This document shows positions 37,722 to 48,352 of a stretch of 64,000 bases of DNA, piece after piece. The notes below the pieces were generated by a model. It was given only the letters and a program-made list of their open reading frames with translations, had not been told where the DNA came from and did not search any database. Position 1 is the stretch's first letter, and each line of letters opens with the position of its first letter. The DNA is from Symsagittifera roscoffensis. Lineage: Eukaryota > Xenacoelomorpha > Acoela > Convolutidae. A program made the position numbers and the translations under genes. The stretch covers positions 14,953,018-15,017,017 of the forward strand of contig NC_087067.1 of assembly GCF_963678635.1 (NCBI RefSeq). The letters are read 5' to 3'.

Positions 37722-38455
37722 ATGACCGAAGGCCAAGGGGTTATCATGCTGCAATCAACCTACGCCAAAAACAACATAAGTATTCCTGAAAATAGAGGAT
37801 TTTCATCGGAGTCGTCAACTCGATTCGATTTCAATTCCCTAAAGCCGAAACCAAAATCTCCACTGAAAAAAGACGAACACGCGATGTGTAACTATAATTA
37901 TTTGAATAGTAATGAAAGCAAAATCAGACGAGAAGCCGATGACGTTCGACAGTCCTCCGAGGCCTTGGGCACTAATGCAAGTACATTGGAGGGTCAAATT
38001 TTCAATTTCTCTTTAGATGATGAAACTGAATTTAATATGCCTAGTTATGGTGACGACAAACTTTCTGGTCGCAATTTTACTGTCGGATTTTTGGATACAA
38101 ATTACCCTTTCTCGCCCGGAAGTATCTGGAATTTCGATGCCAACGATTCTCATCCGCATCTTCTTAAATCTTATTCATGCGCCGCTGGTGGTAATTTTCT
38201 CGTCTGCAATCCTGAATCGACCGAGGAGACCGACTCCTGTCCCGTTACTCCTCTGACTCATGATTCAGGGATATCCGAAGGGGGGCTCTCTCCCGGATGC
38301 CATTTAACTCTGAGTGACAGTGAGAGTAACAGTGGGGGAGGGGCCGGAGACTGTTTTTCAACCTCGTCCAGCGGGGATTCCAGTCCAACTTGCTGGCCCT
38401 CACTAACAATGTCGCAGAAAATGAACAAAGCAGATAGTGATAGCGTCGTGAACAG
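37722..38455 (+). CDS. Bruno/CELF-type RNA-binding protein, coding exon 1
   Basis: ATG at 37722 is the first after an in-frame TGA (37686-37688). The exon encodes 244 codons plus two bases and stops at AACAG|GTAAGA. An acceptor at 37631 suggests 90 bases of 5' UTR in the same exon. The product is polar and disordered-looking: a Lys/Pro patch (residues about 45-52), then Ser/Gly/Asp-rich tails with SGGGAGD and TSSSGDSSP. It contains DSGISE at residues 181-186, close to the DSGxxS phosphodegron. No folded domain is visible. It belongs to the CELF gene because its phase-2 donor joins the acceptor at 42500 without losing frame. Long Ser-rich N-termini before RRM1 are known in fly Bruno, not in vertebrate CELF1/2. 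An additional small exon in the 4-kb intron cannot be excluded. Confidence 0.72.
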
Positions 38456-39433
38456 GTAAGACTTTATTAGACTCCCTCGTTCCCAAATACTGGTTGCCAA
38501 TGTTTCCAGTGTTTTCTCCTTTCTTAATATTATTTTTGAAAACAATTGATGGCTAACCAACCCTGAAAGTTTTCAAAAGACGCCTTTGGCGCCAATATAA
38601 TCCAAAAGTAAGTCAAAATTTTCTAAAAAAAACGCTAAAAAATGGCGTTTGCTTCCAACCAATTAGCTGCGGCTCAAAAACTTGAATTTGTTGATCTTAG
38701 AAGAACGAGAAAACATTTCAAAAATTAGAGCCTCCGAAAAAAAGTTCCCGCCCATGCCACTGCTCAGATTCTGTGCAAGTGATATCCGGTGGCTGTGCAA
38801 ATAGCACTGAATTGACCGACCAAGTCAAGAAAGGAAATTCAAAAGTACGAACAATATTCGGAAAAAATGGAAACCAGTTTTACTTTTTTTCAATTTTTTC
38901 CCCTTTTTTTCTTAATTTACTCTTATTTGTTTTTTTTTGCTAGTGCATAAGTTAGGTGAAAATCAATTTGCTGAATAGGTTACTGAAAAAAGCGGAGAAG
39001 TGGAAGAATTTAAAATGGTAATCGATAATGTTGATATTCATGTTGAAATTAAAAGGTAGGTCTGTCTTTCATCAAGTTTTGTCTACATAAGTCTGAAAAC
39101 CAAAAAACATTCGAACCAATTTTTCTCGGCGCTGAAAAAATGTTATCATTTTTTCTTGAACCTAAATTACGGACAAAAAAAGCTTCAGTATCATTTCGTA
39201 TTTGATCCCTACGAGTTTTCCCTTATTCTGTCAAAGTTGGCTGGAAAAGCTGTTAAAAAATTGTATTTAATCCATCGTTCCTTCCCATTTTTCAAGAGTG
39301 GTCGGAACATTAAATTGATAAGGAGTGTTTTGGGACACTCTTGATAAGGCGTGTTTGGATAAGGCACTTTTATTCTCGTGCCGAATGTACGCGCAGCGGA
39401 GCAAGCGTATTCTACTTGCCGTTACTTTGTTAC

Positions 39434-39551
39434 AAATTGTGCTTGTTAGAAATTGTCGCCTGTTTCGAATTCTCGCCAGTTAAGAATTCTCGCCAGTTAA
39501 GAATTGTCACCTGTTACGAATTGTCGCCTGTTACGAATTGTCGTTTGTTAC
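39434..39551. repeat. 17-bp minisatellite
   Basis: About seven adjacent units of the form GAATTGTCGCCTGTTAC, with variants GAATTCTCGCCAGTTAA (twice) and GAATTGTCGTTTGTTAC. Spacing is exactly 17 bp over the last five. Confidence 0.95.
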
Positions 39552-40145
39552 CTGCTACTGTCGCTTGTTGCGGTATAATTCGACAAACCAAATTTACATT
39601 AACCTGCAAAGCGAGAATCTTCAGACGCACTTTTTCAGGAAAATTTGAAAATTTTGTTAGAGGCCCTGAAAAACACCTTCATTGAAAGTAGCTTATTTTC
39701 ACAGCCTGACTATTGTTTTTATTTTAGTCTTATTGCATAAATTACTGTCTAGACACATAAAATAATTTGTCTGAGATTGTGTAAGAAGCCCAAAATCAAA
39801 GCTATTTGTCTCTCCTAGAAAATAGTGTAGGGTTTTTATTACTGTTGAAATAGCTCTGAAAGGGTTTCAAATTGATTTATCACTGAACATTCTACTATTC
39901 CTACTATGCGACCTAATTTACTTGGAAAAACATGATAATTTTTGGCTACTTCTGTTGCCTATTTAGTTTCTGTTTTCATTTGTAAGTAAGTTTTGCCGGA
40001 AAGGTATAGGAAAAGATAAATAGAGGGTTGCTGACAAGACGTGATAAGTTTCAGTTGTATGATTTATTATATTACCGGAAGTGTTTGGTTGTATGTTTTA
40101 GAAAGTGGGGGCTGGTATAAAAACATCTGAATATTTGTCTATCAC

Positions 40146-40460
40146 CAGGGGTGGATCTAGATTTTCTCGAGGGGAGGGGGGCTTCTTTTTTTTTAGTTCA
40201 ACCAAATTAATTTTCCGAGTACTCCCAGAACAGAACAATATAAACATTCTATTTCTATTTTTACCGAAAATTTTGAGCAGCAGGCAAACTTTTGAATTTG
40301 AAAAAACGGTTCAAAAAACCGTTTTTGGGTACTTTTTGAAAACTTTTGACCAAAAAAATGTGTTTTTTTTTTTGCCGTGCGCTCCCCTTCAAAACAAGTA
40401 AATAATGGCGCCAAAGGCGCATTTAGAAAAAATTTAGTGTTGGTCGGCCTAAAATGAATG
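40146..40460 (+). mobile_element. hAT-like MITE, 3'-truncated copy
   Basis: It starts CAGGGGTGGATCTAGATTTT and keeps the internal order to the GGCGCCAAAGGCGC hairpin and the TTGGTCGGCC region. The terminal CCGCCCCTG is absent. Confidence 0.85.
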
Positions 40461-40878
40461 TCATTAGAAAATAACAAAGAACGCATTTTTTGCAACAGCA
40501 AAGTTTACACATTTTTTGTCCACTTTATGTAATTTGCTGAAACCGAATATTTGAGTTTTGATCCGGCTACGGAAGTGTAGAGGAACTTTCGGCTATTCGA
40601 CGGGATTTGTAGGAAACATTGGGCAACACAAAATAAAACGCCAGATGGGCTCAATATATAGCAATGGAAGGGTTTCAGTCAGTCGTGATTAAAAACATTT
40701 TTAGTGTCGACCAAAACCGCCTCTTAATTCTAGCTTTTTGGATTTAGAATTTGGCAATCAACTTACTTTTTTTTCTGTTTTAAAGGGACTAAAATTTTTT
40801 TATGCATTGATTAAGTATAAAGAAAAAAAATGTGGTCGGATTTTTCCAAAATATTGCGTAATAAGTCATGGTAACTGT

Positions 40879-41289
40879 CAGGGGTGGATCTAGGATTTTC
40901 TCGAGGGGTGGGCGGATTTTCAAAAAATATTCCAAAATTTTGACGACTTTTTTTTAGGTCGACCAAATTGATTTTTCGAGTTCTCCCAAAGCACTGTTTT
41001 GCCCCTATTTTGGCAAAATTTTCTGCGCTGCAAGCAAATTTTTGAAAAAACTGTCAGAAAAGCCGTTTTTGGGCACTTTTTGAAAAATTGTGACAAAAAA
41101 ATCGCGTTTTTTTTTGGCGCGGGCTCCCCCTCAAAGTTAGTATATATTGGCGCCAAAGGCGCCTTCAAAAAAAATTTTAGGGTCGGTCGGCCAAAAATGG
41201 ATTTCTGTAAAAATATCAAAGGGGAGACCCTTTGGGTCGGCAGGGGGTCGAATTGCTGAGGGAAGGCGTGCGCCATAAATCCGACCCTG
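40879..41289 (+). mobile_element. hAT-like MITE, near-complete copy
   Basis: Left end CAGGGGTGGATCTAGG and right end ATAAATCCGACCCTG form imperfect inverted repeats. Internal TTGGCGCCAAAGGCGCCTT is a strong hairpin. Flanks GTAACTGT and GTGTTTGT match at 5 of 8 bases, consistent with an old 8-bp target duplication. No transposase is encoded. Confidence 0.85.
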
Positions 41290-41998
41290 GTGTTTGTCGT
41301 TTATGACAGTAAATGCAAAAATTTTGACTAGATTCGGCTTTAGTCAAATGTGCGTGACATCAATCTTCAATAGATTTCACTGTTACCAAAAAAAAATAAT
41401 TATTTACGTAAGTTTGATCGTAATAAATTTAGAAATTATTAAAAAATACCACCTTAGTCATATCGATACATTACTAGAAAATTAAAAAAAAAATTAAATC
41501 GAATTTAATGACTCTCATATTAGATTCCTCACCCGATTCGAGGAGTCTTATGCAATTTTGTGAGGGCATTGCAACTGCAAAAGGAAAAAAATTAACATGA
41601 CACATTTTGACTATTCTTTGCGTGCTGATCTGATAGAAAGAGAAGAATTTAAATTTGAAACCGATGAATTCAAAAAACGACAGAAAGAGGGAGAGGGAGT
41701 CTAGCTGAGATGTGTGTTGTATTGTGGTGTATCAGGAGGTCACGCTGACAAGCTTTTTGCCAGTTTCCGCTCAACTCAGCAAAACCAGTCAGTGGAAAAA
41801 AATAACAAAAAATTCGAATAAATGACGAGAAAAACTTTTAAAAAAAGAACGGAAGCGAACTGACTATAACCAACTGACTTTTGTTTCTGTCGATCTTAGT
41901 TGGATAGTTAGCACTGAAAACTGATCTCCAACTGTGCAAAGTTGGCGTTTTACAGGAAGCTTTTCAGAGTATTGACTTCAACTAAAAGTGAACAAATA
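41290..41998. other. Intron 1 sequence, no feature seen
   Basis: AT-rich intronic DNA. I see no exon, repeat or motif that I can support. Confidence 0.4.
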
Positions 41999-42064
41999 GG
42001 GGAGGGGGAGGGGAGGGGAGAGGGGGAAGTGCGTGGTGAGAAGAGTGGGGGGAAGGGGGGGATC
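41999..42064 (+). promoter_or_regulatory. G-rich polypurine tract
   Basis: Almost pure purine over about 65 bp, with many runs of three or more G, able in principle to form G-quadruplexes. It lies about 440 bp upstream of CELF coding exon 2, which contains its own ATG at 42592. It may be simple intronic low-complexity DNA or part of an internal promoter; the sequence cannot decide. Confidence 0.4.
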
Positions 42065-42500
42065 TGCTATGTGTAGGGATGGTGTAAATGCATATATGAA
42101 GATGTCTATCTACAGTGAAAATATAATTTGGTCATTGTTGGTTAGATGAAAGTCCGGATTACATTAAGAGCAAGGGAGAGAAAAGAGAAAAGAAAAAACG
42201 GAAATCGTTTTAAAATCCATTTTTTCATTCCATTTAGTTGGCTTTTAACTTAGTTCTTTTTACCGCAGGTTTGTTCGCAAATTTTTTTGATCGCAATTTG
42301 CACATTTACTCGAATTTTCATGAGTGATTAATTGAGCAGACATATTATTTTAGTTTAATTTTATTTAAATAAAGATTGTCCAATTGGTTCTAGTCGACAA
42401 TTAGTACATTTTATCCGAGCTGATAAATTTAAAAGTTTCAGTTGCAAGCTTCCGTTTACATTTATTAAAATTGTAATTAGTCTAAGCATTTTGTTTACAG

Positions 42501-42983
42501 TAAGATATCTCACAATTGCGACATCAAAAACAAGAAAAACAACAATTCCATCAGCCAGAAGAGTGAGAAAAACATCAGAAGAGGTGAATTTATGTCGTCA
42601 GGAATAAGATTCGGAGGCAGCGTATCTAGCGAACACGCCACAATATCCCCCCTAAGTAGCTCTTGCTCCCCTATTGCCAATGGAATTTCTTCGACAACCT
42701 CATTATCGTCATCATCTTCATCATCTTTGCCCCCCTGCTCTAGAATAATAGGTGCTGGGGTGGGGACTATTATATCTACAGCTCATCATGATTTGCCAGC
42801 ATCTTCGCCTTCATATGACTCGTTTCGTTACTCACCTCTGTTCGAGATGTCAAAAATGACAACATCAATGGGCGAAGAAAGATTAAAGGAGAAAAATGAA
42901 AACTTCATCGAAAACGACAATCAGATCTTCAAAAACTCATCAAAATTGACGTCATCGCAGTTTGATTTGTTCTTAAAATCCAG
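42501..42983 (+). CDS. Bruno/CELF-type RNA-binding protein, coding exon 2
   Basis: It begins after TTTGTTTACAG (42500). The two leftover bases of exon 1 (AG) plus T complete a Ser codon, and the frame then stays open for 160 codons to a CCAG|GTGCAC donor. The first 30 codons are Lys/Asn-rich. Then comes a Ser-rich tract (about residues 278-325, including a run of Ser) and a Glu/Lys/Asn-rich end. ATG at 42592 lies in the same frame and could start a shorter isoform. No folded domain is visible; the exon is assigned by phase and by position just ahead of the RRM exons. Reading on past the donor gives only 15 Lys-rich codons to a stop. Confidence 0.7.
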
Positions 42984-43270
42984 GTGCACTTTAAAAAACA
43001 TTCTAATATTGATGAAAAAAAAAGAATAAGATTTTCAAATTTGATTGTTTTACATTTCAATTTAAAAAAAAAACACTTATTATTGAATTCTAGTTCGACT
43101 TAGCCTATTATTCAACACTAAATTTCAAATTTTTGACCAAAACCAGAAATTTGGACAACTTTATGGCTCAAAACCACCATTTTTATTTTTTTTAAATAAA
43201 ATTCAGTTGTCAAAAGAAATATGAACGCTCTTCAAACATTCCGAAATTGAGGTAATAACAGATTGTTTAG

Positions 43271-43560
43271 ATCTACTTTCTTTCCCGTGGGCAAAATGCC
43301 TGCAACTTCAACTGCATCTGATAGCGTCTTCCCCAGTCTGACCTCACGTGACCCATTGGAGGGGGTCAATGACCTATTAGAAGACATGAGTGAAGGGATA
43401 ATGGGAATGGAACGAGAGCCAGATAAGGATGCAATCAAGATGTTTGTGGGTCAGATTCCGAAGAGCTGGGACGAGGAGAGTTTCCGAGAGTATCTGGAGA
43501 AGTTCGGCGACATGTACCAATTGAACATTTTGAGGGATAAAGTCACAAATGAGAGCAAAG
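43271..43560 (+). CDS. Bruno/CELF-type RNA-binding protein, coding exon 3 (RRM1 start)
   Basis: An acidic linker (VNDLLEDMSEGIMGMEREPD) leads into RRM1 at about residue 461. KMFVGQIPKSWDEESFREYL carries the RNP2 core FVGQIP, followed by LNILRDKVTNESKG. This is the signature N-terminus of the CELF/Bruno family, RNA-binding regulators of splicing, translation and mRNA decay that bind GU-rich or Bruno-response elements. Two acceptors nine bases apart (43261, AACAG; 43270, TTTAG) keep the same frame, so a three-residue isoform difference is possible. The donor AAAG|GTCAGT leaves one base, matching exon 4. Confidence 0.92.
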
Positions 43561-45343
43561 GTCAGTAGAGGTTAAGAAAAAACGCCTGCATTAGCAAAAC
43601 TAAGCTTACAATCGATTAAAATCAATTTTTAAACCGATTAATTACTAGTGAAAAATCGATTGCTTGAACACTAAAATTGATAACATAGAAATTTAATACC
43701 GTTCAAAATTATCGATTTTTTGTTTAAAAAAATTATTAATGGATTTTTTTGCGGTGTTAAATTTGCGTCGGATCTGTATAAAATACCCCAGAAACCGTAT
43801 AAAATTGACTAGATTGTCTTAAATAATATATTTTATTGTGTCTGGAAAACTTCAATAAAAACCCAATGTCTCAAGGTCGATTTTTTTTTTCACAAAACAT
43901 ATCGAACTTGTACTTAAAAAAAACCTCCCTCAATGTTATAGTGAATTAAAGTCACTTGAGAAGAGTTGCTTACAAAGTCTGTTTTTCTTTCTGTAAGATG
44001 CATTCAATCTGTAGATATTTGTGATGTTTTTCAGCAAACTTTCAGAAAATTTCAATATCAGCAAACAAATCTTTGCCTTGAGTTTCATGTTTTGACCGAG
44101 ATTTTACTTTTCTAGAATGGGACTCTTTTCCACACAGAAAAGTATGAAGAGCAGGTTTTAGATGAAAGCTTTTTCTGCCTCGTTTCGGTTCTGAGGTAGT
44201 TCTGTTTGGGGTACCTGGGTGCAACATTTGATTTCATTCGCAAGTTAACCGTAATTATCGGAAATTACGAGTCACTGACATAAATTTTGGTATTTAAAAG
44301 CAGAATTAAATGTCATCAAGTACGCAAAATGAAAACAATAAAAAAAAACAATTTTAAAACAGCACCTGAACAACTTGTGAACCATGTTTTGGTCTTTCAG
44401 TTTTTTCACCACAAAATTCATTAGTTACGACCTTGATTTTTCTCGCTATGAATTCTAGCGGGAACAAAAGCAAAAAAATTTGAAAAAGCAAATAAAACAA
44501 GCGACAGAAAAATAAAAAAGAATAGCCGCTTACTGTGGAAGTAGCACAGAATGTTCCGACCATAGTCTTTAAAAAAATTACAAGATAAAGCTTTTTTTCA
44601 AATTAGTTTTTCTGTGTGGGGTGATAGTAAAGCCTGATGTAAAACTATATTTTAAGCATATTGGTTATTCATAGTAAAAACGGAAAATAAGACGCAACAA
44701 TTTCATGGAAAAGTGACTAGAAAACAAAAGTAAAAAAAATCAAAAGATTTCAATTTTTTTTTACAAATTTTTTGCAGAGAATTTTCCATTTTTTTGAGGT
44801 TTTTGGTTTCCAGAATGGAGCTACAAAACTCCAAAAAATTAATTTTACATTAAAGTTTTTAGTGCTTAAATTGTAAATTTGTCCTAATTCAGCTGTTGTA
44901 AGCCTGCTCGCTTGCTTTGTTCGCTCGAATTAAGACGAAAAATCAAAATATTCAAACCGGTTTTTCTCAACACTGGGAAAATCGTTTTTCAATTTTTTGT
45001 AATGTCGTTCGAATTACGACTGAAAAGGCTTTAAATTGATAAATCACTCAACCCAGTCCGGCGATTAATTGTGGTAGCTGATTTTGCGTGGAACTAAAAA
45101 GAAGAAAAATAAAACACACCCAAATACAAAGTTTCTCCCAATTTTCAATGGTCGGAACAAAAATAGCATATAGTTCTTATTCAGGGCATACAATCAGCTT
45201 TCCGTAGAAAACTCATAACTCAAAAATGCTGGTCTTTTCCCTCTTGCTTTTAGGGTATTAATGAAACAATTAAAGGATGTACTCTAAACAAAAAGTAATT
45301 AAACTGCTGATTGTTAGATGACGATGATTATGTTTTTTCTCAG
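43561..45343 (+). other. CELF gene intron 3
   Basis: GTCAGT donor and TTTTTTCTCAG acceptor. It includes an ATCGAT-rich stretch at 43605-43720 that recalls the ATCGAT words in the duplicated unit at 25.5-26.4 kb. No exon supported. Confidence 0.6.
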
Positions 45344-45426
45344 GATGTGGCTTTGTGACGTTCTACACGCGTGATTCTGCAATTGAAGCCCAGAGAAGTC
45401 TACATGACAAAGTGGTACTTGACGGG
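45344..45426 (+). CDS. Bruno/CELF-type RNA-binding protein, coding exon 4 (RNP1)
   Basis: This 83-base exon continues exon 3 in phase 1. Joined, it reads KGCGFVTFYTRDSAIEAQ, which is the RNP1 motif of RRM1, and then LHDKVVLDG. The small size and the split through the KG codon fit an RRM divided by introns. Splice sites are TTTTTTCTCAG| and GGG|GTGAGT. The aromatic RNP1 residues needed for RNA stacking are present, so this RRM looks functional. Confidence 0.93.
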
Positions 45427-45540
45427 GTGAGTATTTAAGAGTTTCGTAGTTAAAGTTAGTGACCTCAAAATGGGAATTCTTAATAGCTGAAGTACAGAAC
45501 TTCAGCAGAGTGTAGAAGCCAATAAGCAATCAGTGTTCAA

Positions 45541-46065
45541 TTGTTACGACTTTCGTAACGAAAGTAACGAAATATTTGTGCTCGGGATGGGTTTTTTTCT
45601 TCAGACAAATTTCGATTTTTTAACTAGCCATTTTTGACGGAAAGTTTTTTTATCATTCTAAAGGTATTATTGTCCTGAGCTTAAATTTGAAAAGATATTT
45701 CACATATGATCATTTTTCGTAAAGTTATGGGGTTTTGAAAAAATGCAGTTTTGGTCAATTTGGGACATTTAACGCGCGATATATATTTCGTGCTTTTAAC
45801 GCTCAAGCGGAGATTTAATCCGCCTTAGAAATCGTTCCAAATTGGTTGAAGGAAATTTATTTGCCATAATTTATTTGTTAAAAGGAGAGAATCTATCACT
45901 TTGTACTTTATATGGCGTATGGGGGATAATTTTCACAAAAAAATCATTTTTTAAATAATTTTTTCCATTTTATTTCATTATTTAATGTTCTCATGTTATT
46001 ACTGCTCCGTAGACCTCAACAGGCGATCAGAACAATGAGGGCCTCGCCCTGCTAGGAGGAGTTTT
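45541..46065 (+). mobile_element. Interspersed element X, copy 2 (in CELF intron 4)
   Basis: 5' palindrome ACTTTCGTAACGAAAGT (45549-45565) and 3' hairpin AGGGCCTCGCCCT (46038-46050), with the same internal order as the copy at 14.56 kb. The palindrome has the same 17-base length but a changed centre. Confidence 0.8.
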
Positions 46066-46545
46066 TTTCAACCAATTTATCAAGTTTTTATTTACCAAGT
46101 TTCAATTTTTAAATTTATCAAGTTTATCAAATGTTTTGGCTTTTTTGCTTGGATCTGTGCTTTGCTATTAGCACGTACTGAATAATAAACGTCAAATGGG
46201 TTTAAGTGAACCCCGAATGCTTTTTATATAGAATGAGAAAATGCTAGTCATACAAGTTTTTAAAGATTTCAAAATGAATTTTAATCCCCCTCTCCTCGGC
46301 GCGCTACTGCTCTACACTGAAACAACATTTTATTTTTTTTTGTAAATTACAAAAGATAGGGCTTTAACTTCAATATTGTTTTACACATCACTTTATACTA
46401 GCTTTCCTTGAAGGAAAAATTATGGGAGGAAATAATTAGAAGAAAACTAAAATTGGAGGAAAAGCGACCTTACCCATAGTTAATTCTAACCAAATTAACT
46501 TTCAACAATAAAACAAAGACATATTATGATTAAATTGATTTTTCT
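46066..46545 (+). repeat. Intronic duplication Y, copy 1
   Basis: It matches 47330-47800 over long words (TTTTTTGCTTGG, CTGTGCTTTGCTATTAGC, AAAATGCTAGTCATACAAGT, CTACACTGAAACA). Each copy sits directly to the right of an element X 3' end, so X and Y appear to have duplicated together. Confidence 0.75.
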
Positions 46546-46590
46546 ATGTTTTAAGAAGATTAAAAAATTTGAATTTTTCATCTTTCCAAA

Positions 46591-47085
46591 AAAACTGCTC
46601 ATATCAAAGCGAGGGCTTGATTGCTCCTACTGCCTTTTAAAGTCAATGGAGCAGTAATAAAACGAAAAATTTAAATTGAAAAAAATATTAATTAAAAAGT
46701 TTTTTTTATACTTTGAGGATTTTGCAAAAATCTTCTATCCACACTTCAACTAGCTAAATAAAGTACAAAATGATAGTTTTTGCTTCTAGTAACAAATCAA
46801 TTTTGGCATTCAAAAAAATTATAACGATTTCTAAGACGGATTAAATCTCCGCTTACGCGTTAGAAGCTCGGAATTTCTCACGCGTTAATTGTTCCAAATT
46901 GGCAATCTTCAAGCCCATATAACTCTAGGAAAATGTTCACAGGTAAAATATCTTTTCAAATTTAAGCTCAAGACAATAATAGCTTTTGAATGCTTTGAAA
47001 AAATCCCTTCAAAAATGGCTAGTTTAAAAGTCAAAATTGTCTGAAGAAAAAAAACAGAGAAAAAAAGAGCACAAATATTCCGCTA
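46591..47085 (-). mobile_element. Interspersed element X, inverted copy
   Basis: Reverse complement of the X order: ACTGCTCATATCAAAGCGAGG near 46595, TAATCTCCGCTTACGCGTTA near 46845, AAAAATGGCTAGTT near 47010. With the copy at 45.5 kb it forms a large inverted pair about 0.5 kb apart. Confidence 0.75.
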
Positions 47086-47244
47086 CTTTTATTACAAAAA
47101 TCCGTTAATTCAAACCCAATTTTAGGAGGTTCGGGGGCGTGGTGGGATTTTTCAACAAAAATACAAAGACATATTATGACTGTTTTGATTATTTTGATCT
47201 TTGAAGCTAAAAACATTCCTTTTCATCATTTTTTTAAATTTAAT

Positions 47245-47330
47245 TTTTCGTGTTATTAAGCAACCGTAGACCTCAAAAAGCAACCGCGACAATCAGGGCC
47301 TCCCCTTAATACGAGCAGTCTTGTCTTTTT
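47245..47330 (+). mobile_element. Element X 3'-end fragment
   Basis: It contains GTGTTATTAAGC, CGTAGACCTCAA and AGGGCCTCCCCTTAATACGAGCAGTCTTG, the 3' terminal part of element X. Confidence 0.65.
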
Positions 47331-47800
47331 TCAATTTAGCAATTTTCAGTTGATCAAGATTCAATTTTTTAACTTAATAAGGTTATCAAATGTTTTGGTT
47401 TTTTTGCTTGGGTCTGTGCTTTGCTATTAGCTCGTACTGAATGATAAAAGTCTCAAAAACTTTTAACGATGGTTTAAGTGAATCCCAAATGCTTTTTCTA
47501 TGAATGGGAAAATGCTAGTCATACAAGTTTCTAACGATTTCAAAATGAATTTCAAGCCGTCTCATCGGCACGCTAATGCCCTACACTGAAACACCTTTTT
47601 CATTTTTTTTGCAAATTCAAAAGATAAAGACTTTAATCTTCAATATTGTATTACACGTGACTTTAAGCGAGCTTTCCTTCGTACTAAATTTGGAGGAAAA
47701 CCCCACAGTTAATTCTGACCCAATTTAAGAGTGGTAGGGGGTTCAACATTAAAACAAAGACATAATTCAAGTATTTCGCTTGCTCTGATTTTGATTATTT
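47330..47800 (+). repeat. Intronic duplication Y, copy 2
   Basis: Second copy of the segment at 46066, about 1.26 kb downstream, with scattered substitutions and small indels. Confidence 0.75.
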
Positions 47801-47866
47801 TAAGACGACGAAAAAATTTGATTTTTGTAATGATGGTAAGAACGGTGATGGTGTTGTTTTGTTTAG

Positions 47867-47915
47867 ATGACGCATTGCATTCAAATGAAACCAGCTGATT
47901 CAGAGAATAGAAAAG
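47867..47915 (+). CDS. Bruno/CELF-type RNA-binding protein, coding exon 5 (end of RRM1)
   Basis: The 49-base exon reads MTHCIQMKPADSENRK plus one base. It starts after TTTTGTTTAG and ends at AAAAG|GTAAGT. IQMKPADSE is the invariant end of RRM1 in CELF/Bruno proteins and is followed in the family by RRM2 within about ten residues. With exons 1-4 the reading frame totals about 546 codons. No RRM2-like exon is seen between here and the TRIM gene at 55081, so the gene is incomplete in this window: hidden in the sequence gap, continuing past the TRIM gene, or broken by misassembly. Confidence 0.93.
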
Positions 47916-48352
47916 GTAAGTAGTTATTATAAATTATTCATTTTTTCTTCAATCCAATTTGCACTTCTTTAGGACAGTATAGTGAAACAAAGAAAAATTG
48001 AGATTTTTTGAATCCATTTTTTCGGGGTGTAAATAAACCAGCCCAAAATTTACGCCATGCGAATGAAATTTGCATAACTGTTACATACTTGTTACGTGAG
48101 TGTTATCTAACAATTAAGTATTTTCGGCTGGCTTTTATAGCGCTATTGTTTTAATTAAACAACTTTTATTCAAAATTTTGGATCCCTTTAACCATTTCGC
48201 CCTATGGCACCTTGTAAAGAATTGCCACTTCTATAAAAAAACTCTTTGAGCTATTCAGCTTATGCAAATTTTGTACATAGTACCGAATCCCCCCTTTTGC
48301 AGTGGAGGGGGAGAGGGGTCATTGAATGAGATTCATAACTTTTAAATTGCAG

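Larger units (their letters stand above)
38456..42500 (+). other. CELF gene intron 1 (4.0 kb) with repeats
   Basis: GTAAGA donor and TTTGTTTACAG acceptor. It holds a tiny hAT relic at 38582-38602 (GCCTTTGGCGCCAATATA), a 17-bp minisatellite, two hAT-like copies and a polypurine tract. The rest is AT-rich DNA without supported exons. Confidence 0.65.

Noticed and set aside
40920-41276. 118-codon minus frame
   Set aside because: It lies within the hAT-like element at 40879-41289, like the frame at 48.3 kb.
42981-43029. Read-through of CELF exon 2 into a Lys-rich tail and stop
   Set aside because: A GT donor at 42984 and the in-frame acceptor at 43270 link exon 2 to the RRM exon. Read-through would give only 15 low-complexity codons, although retention as a short isoform cannot be fully excluded.
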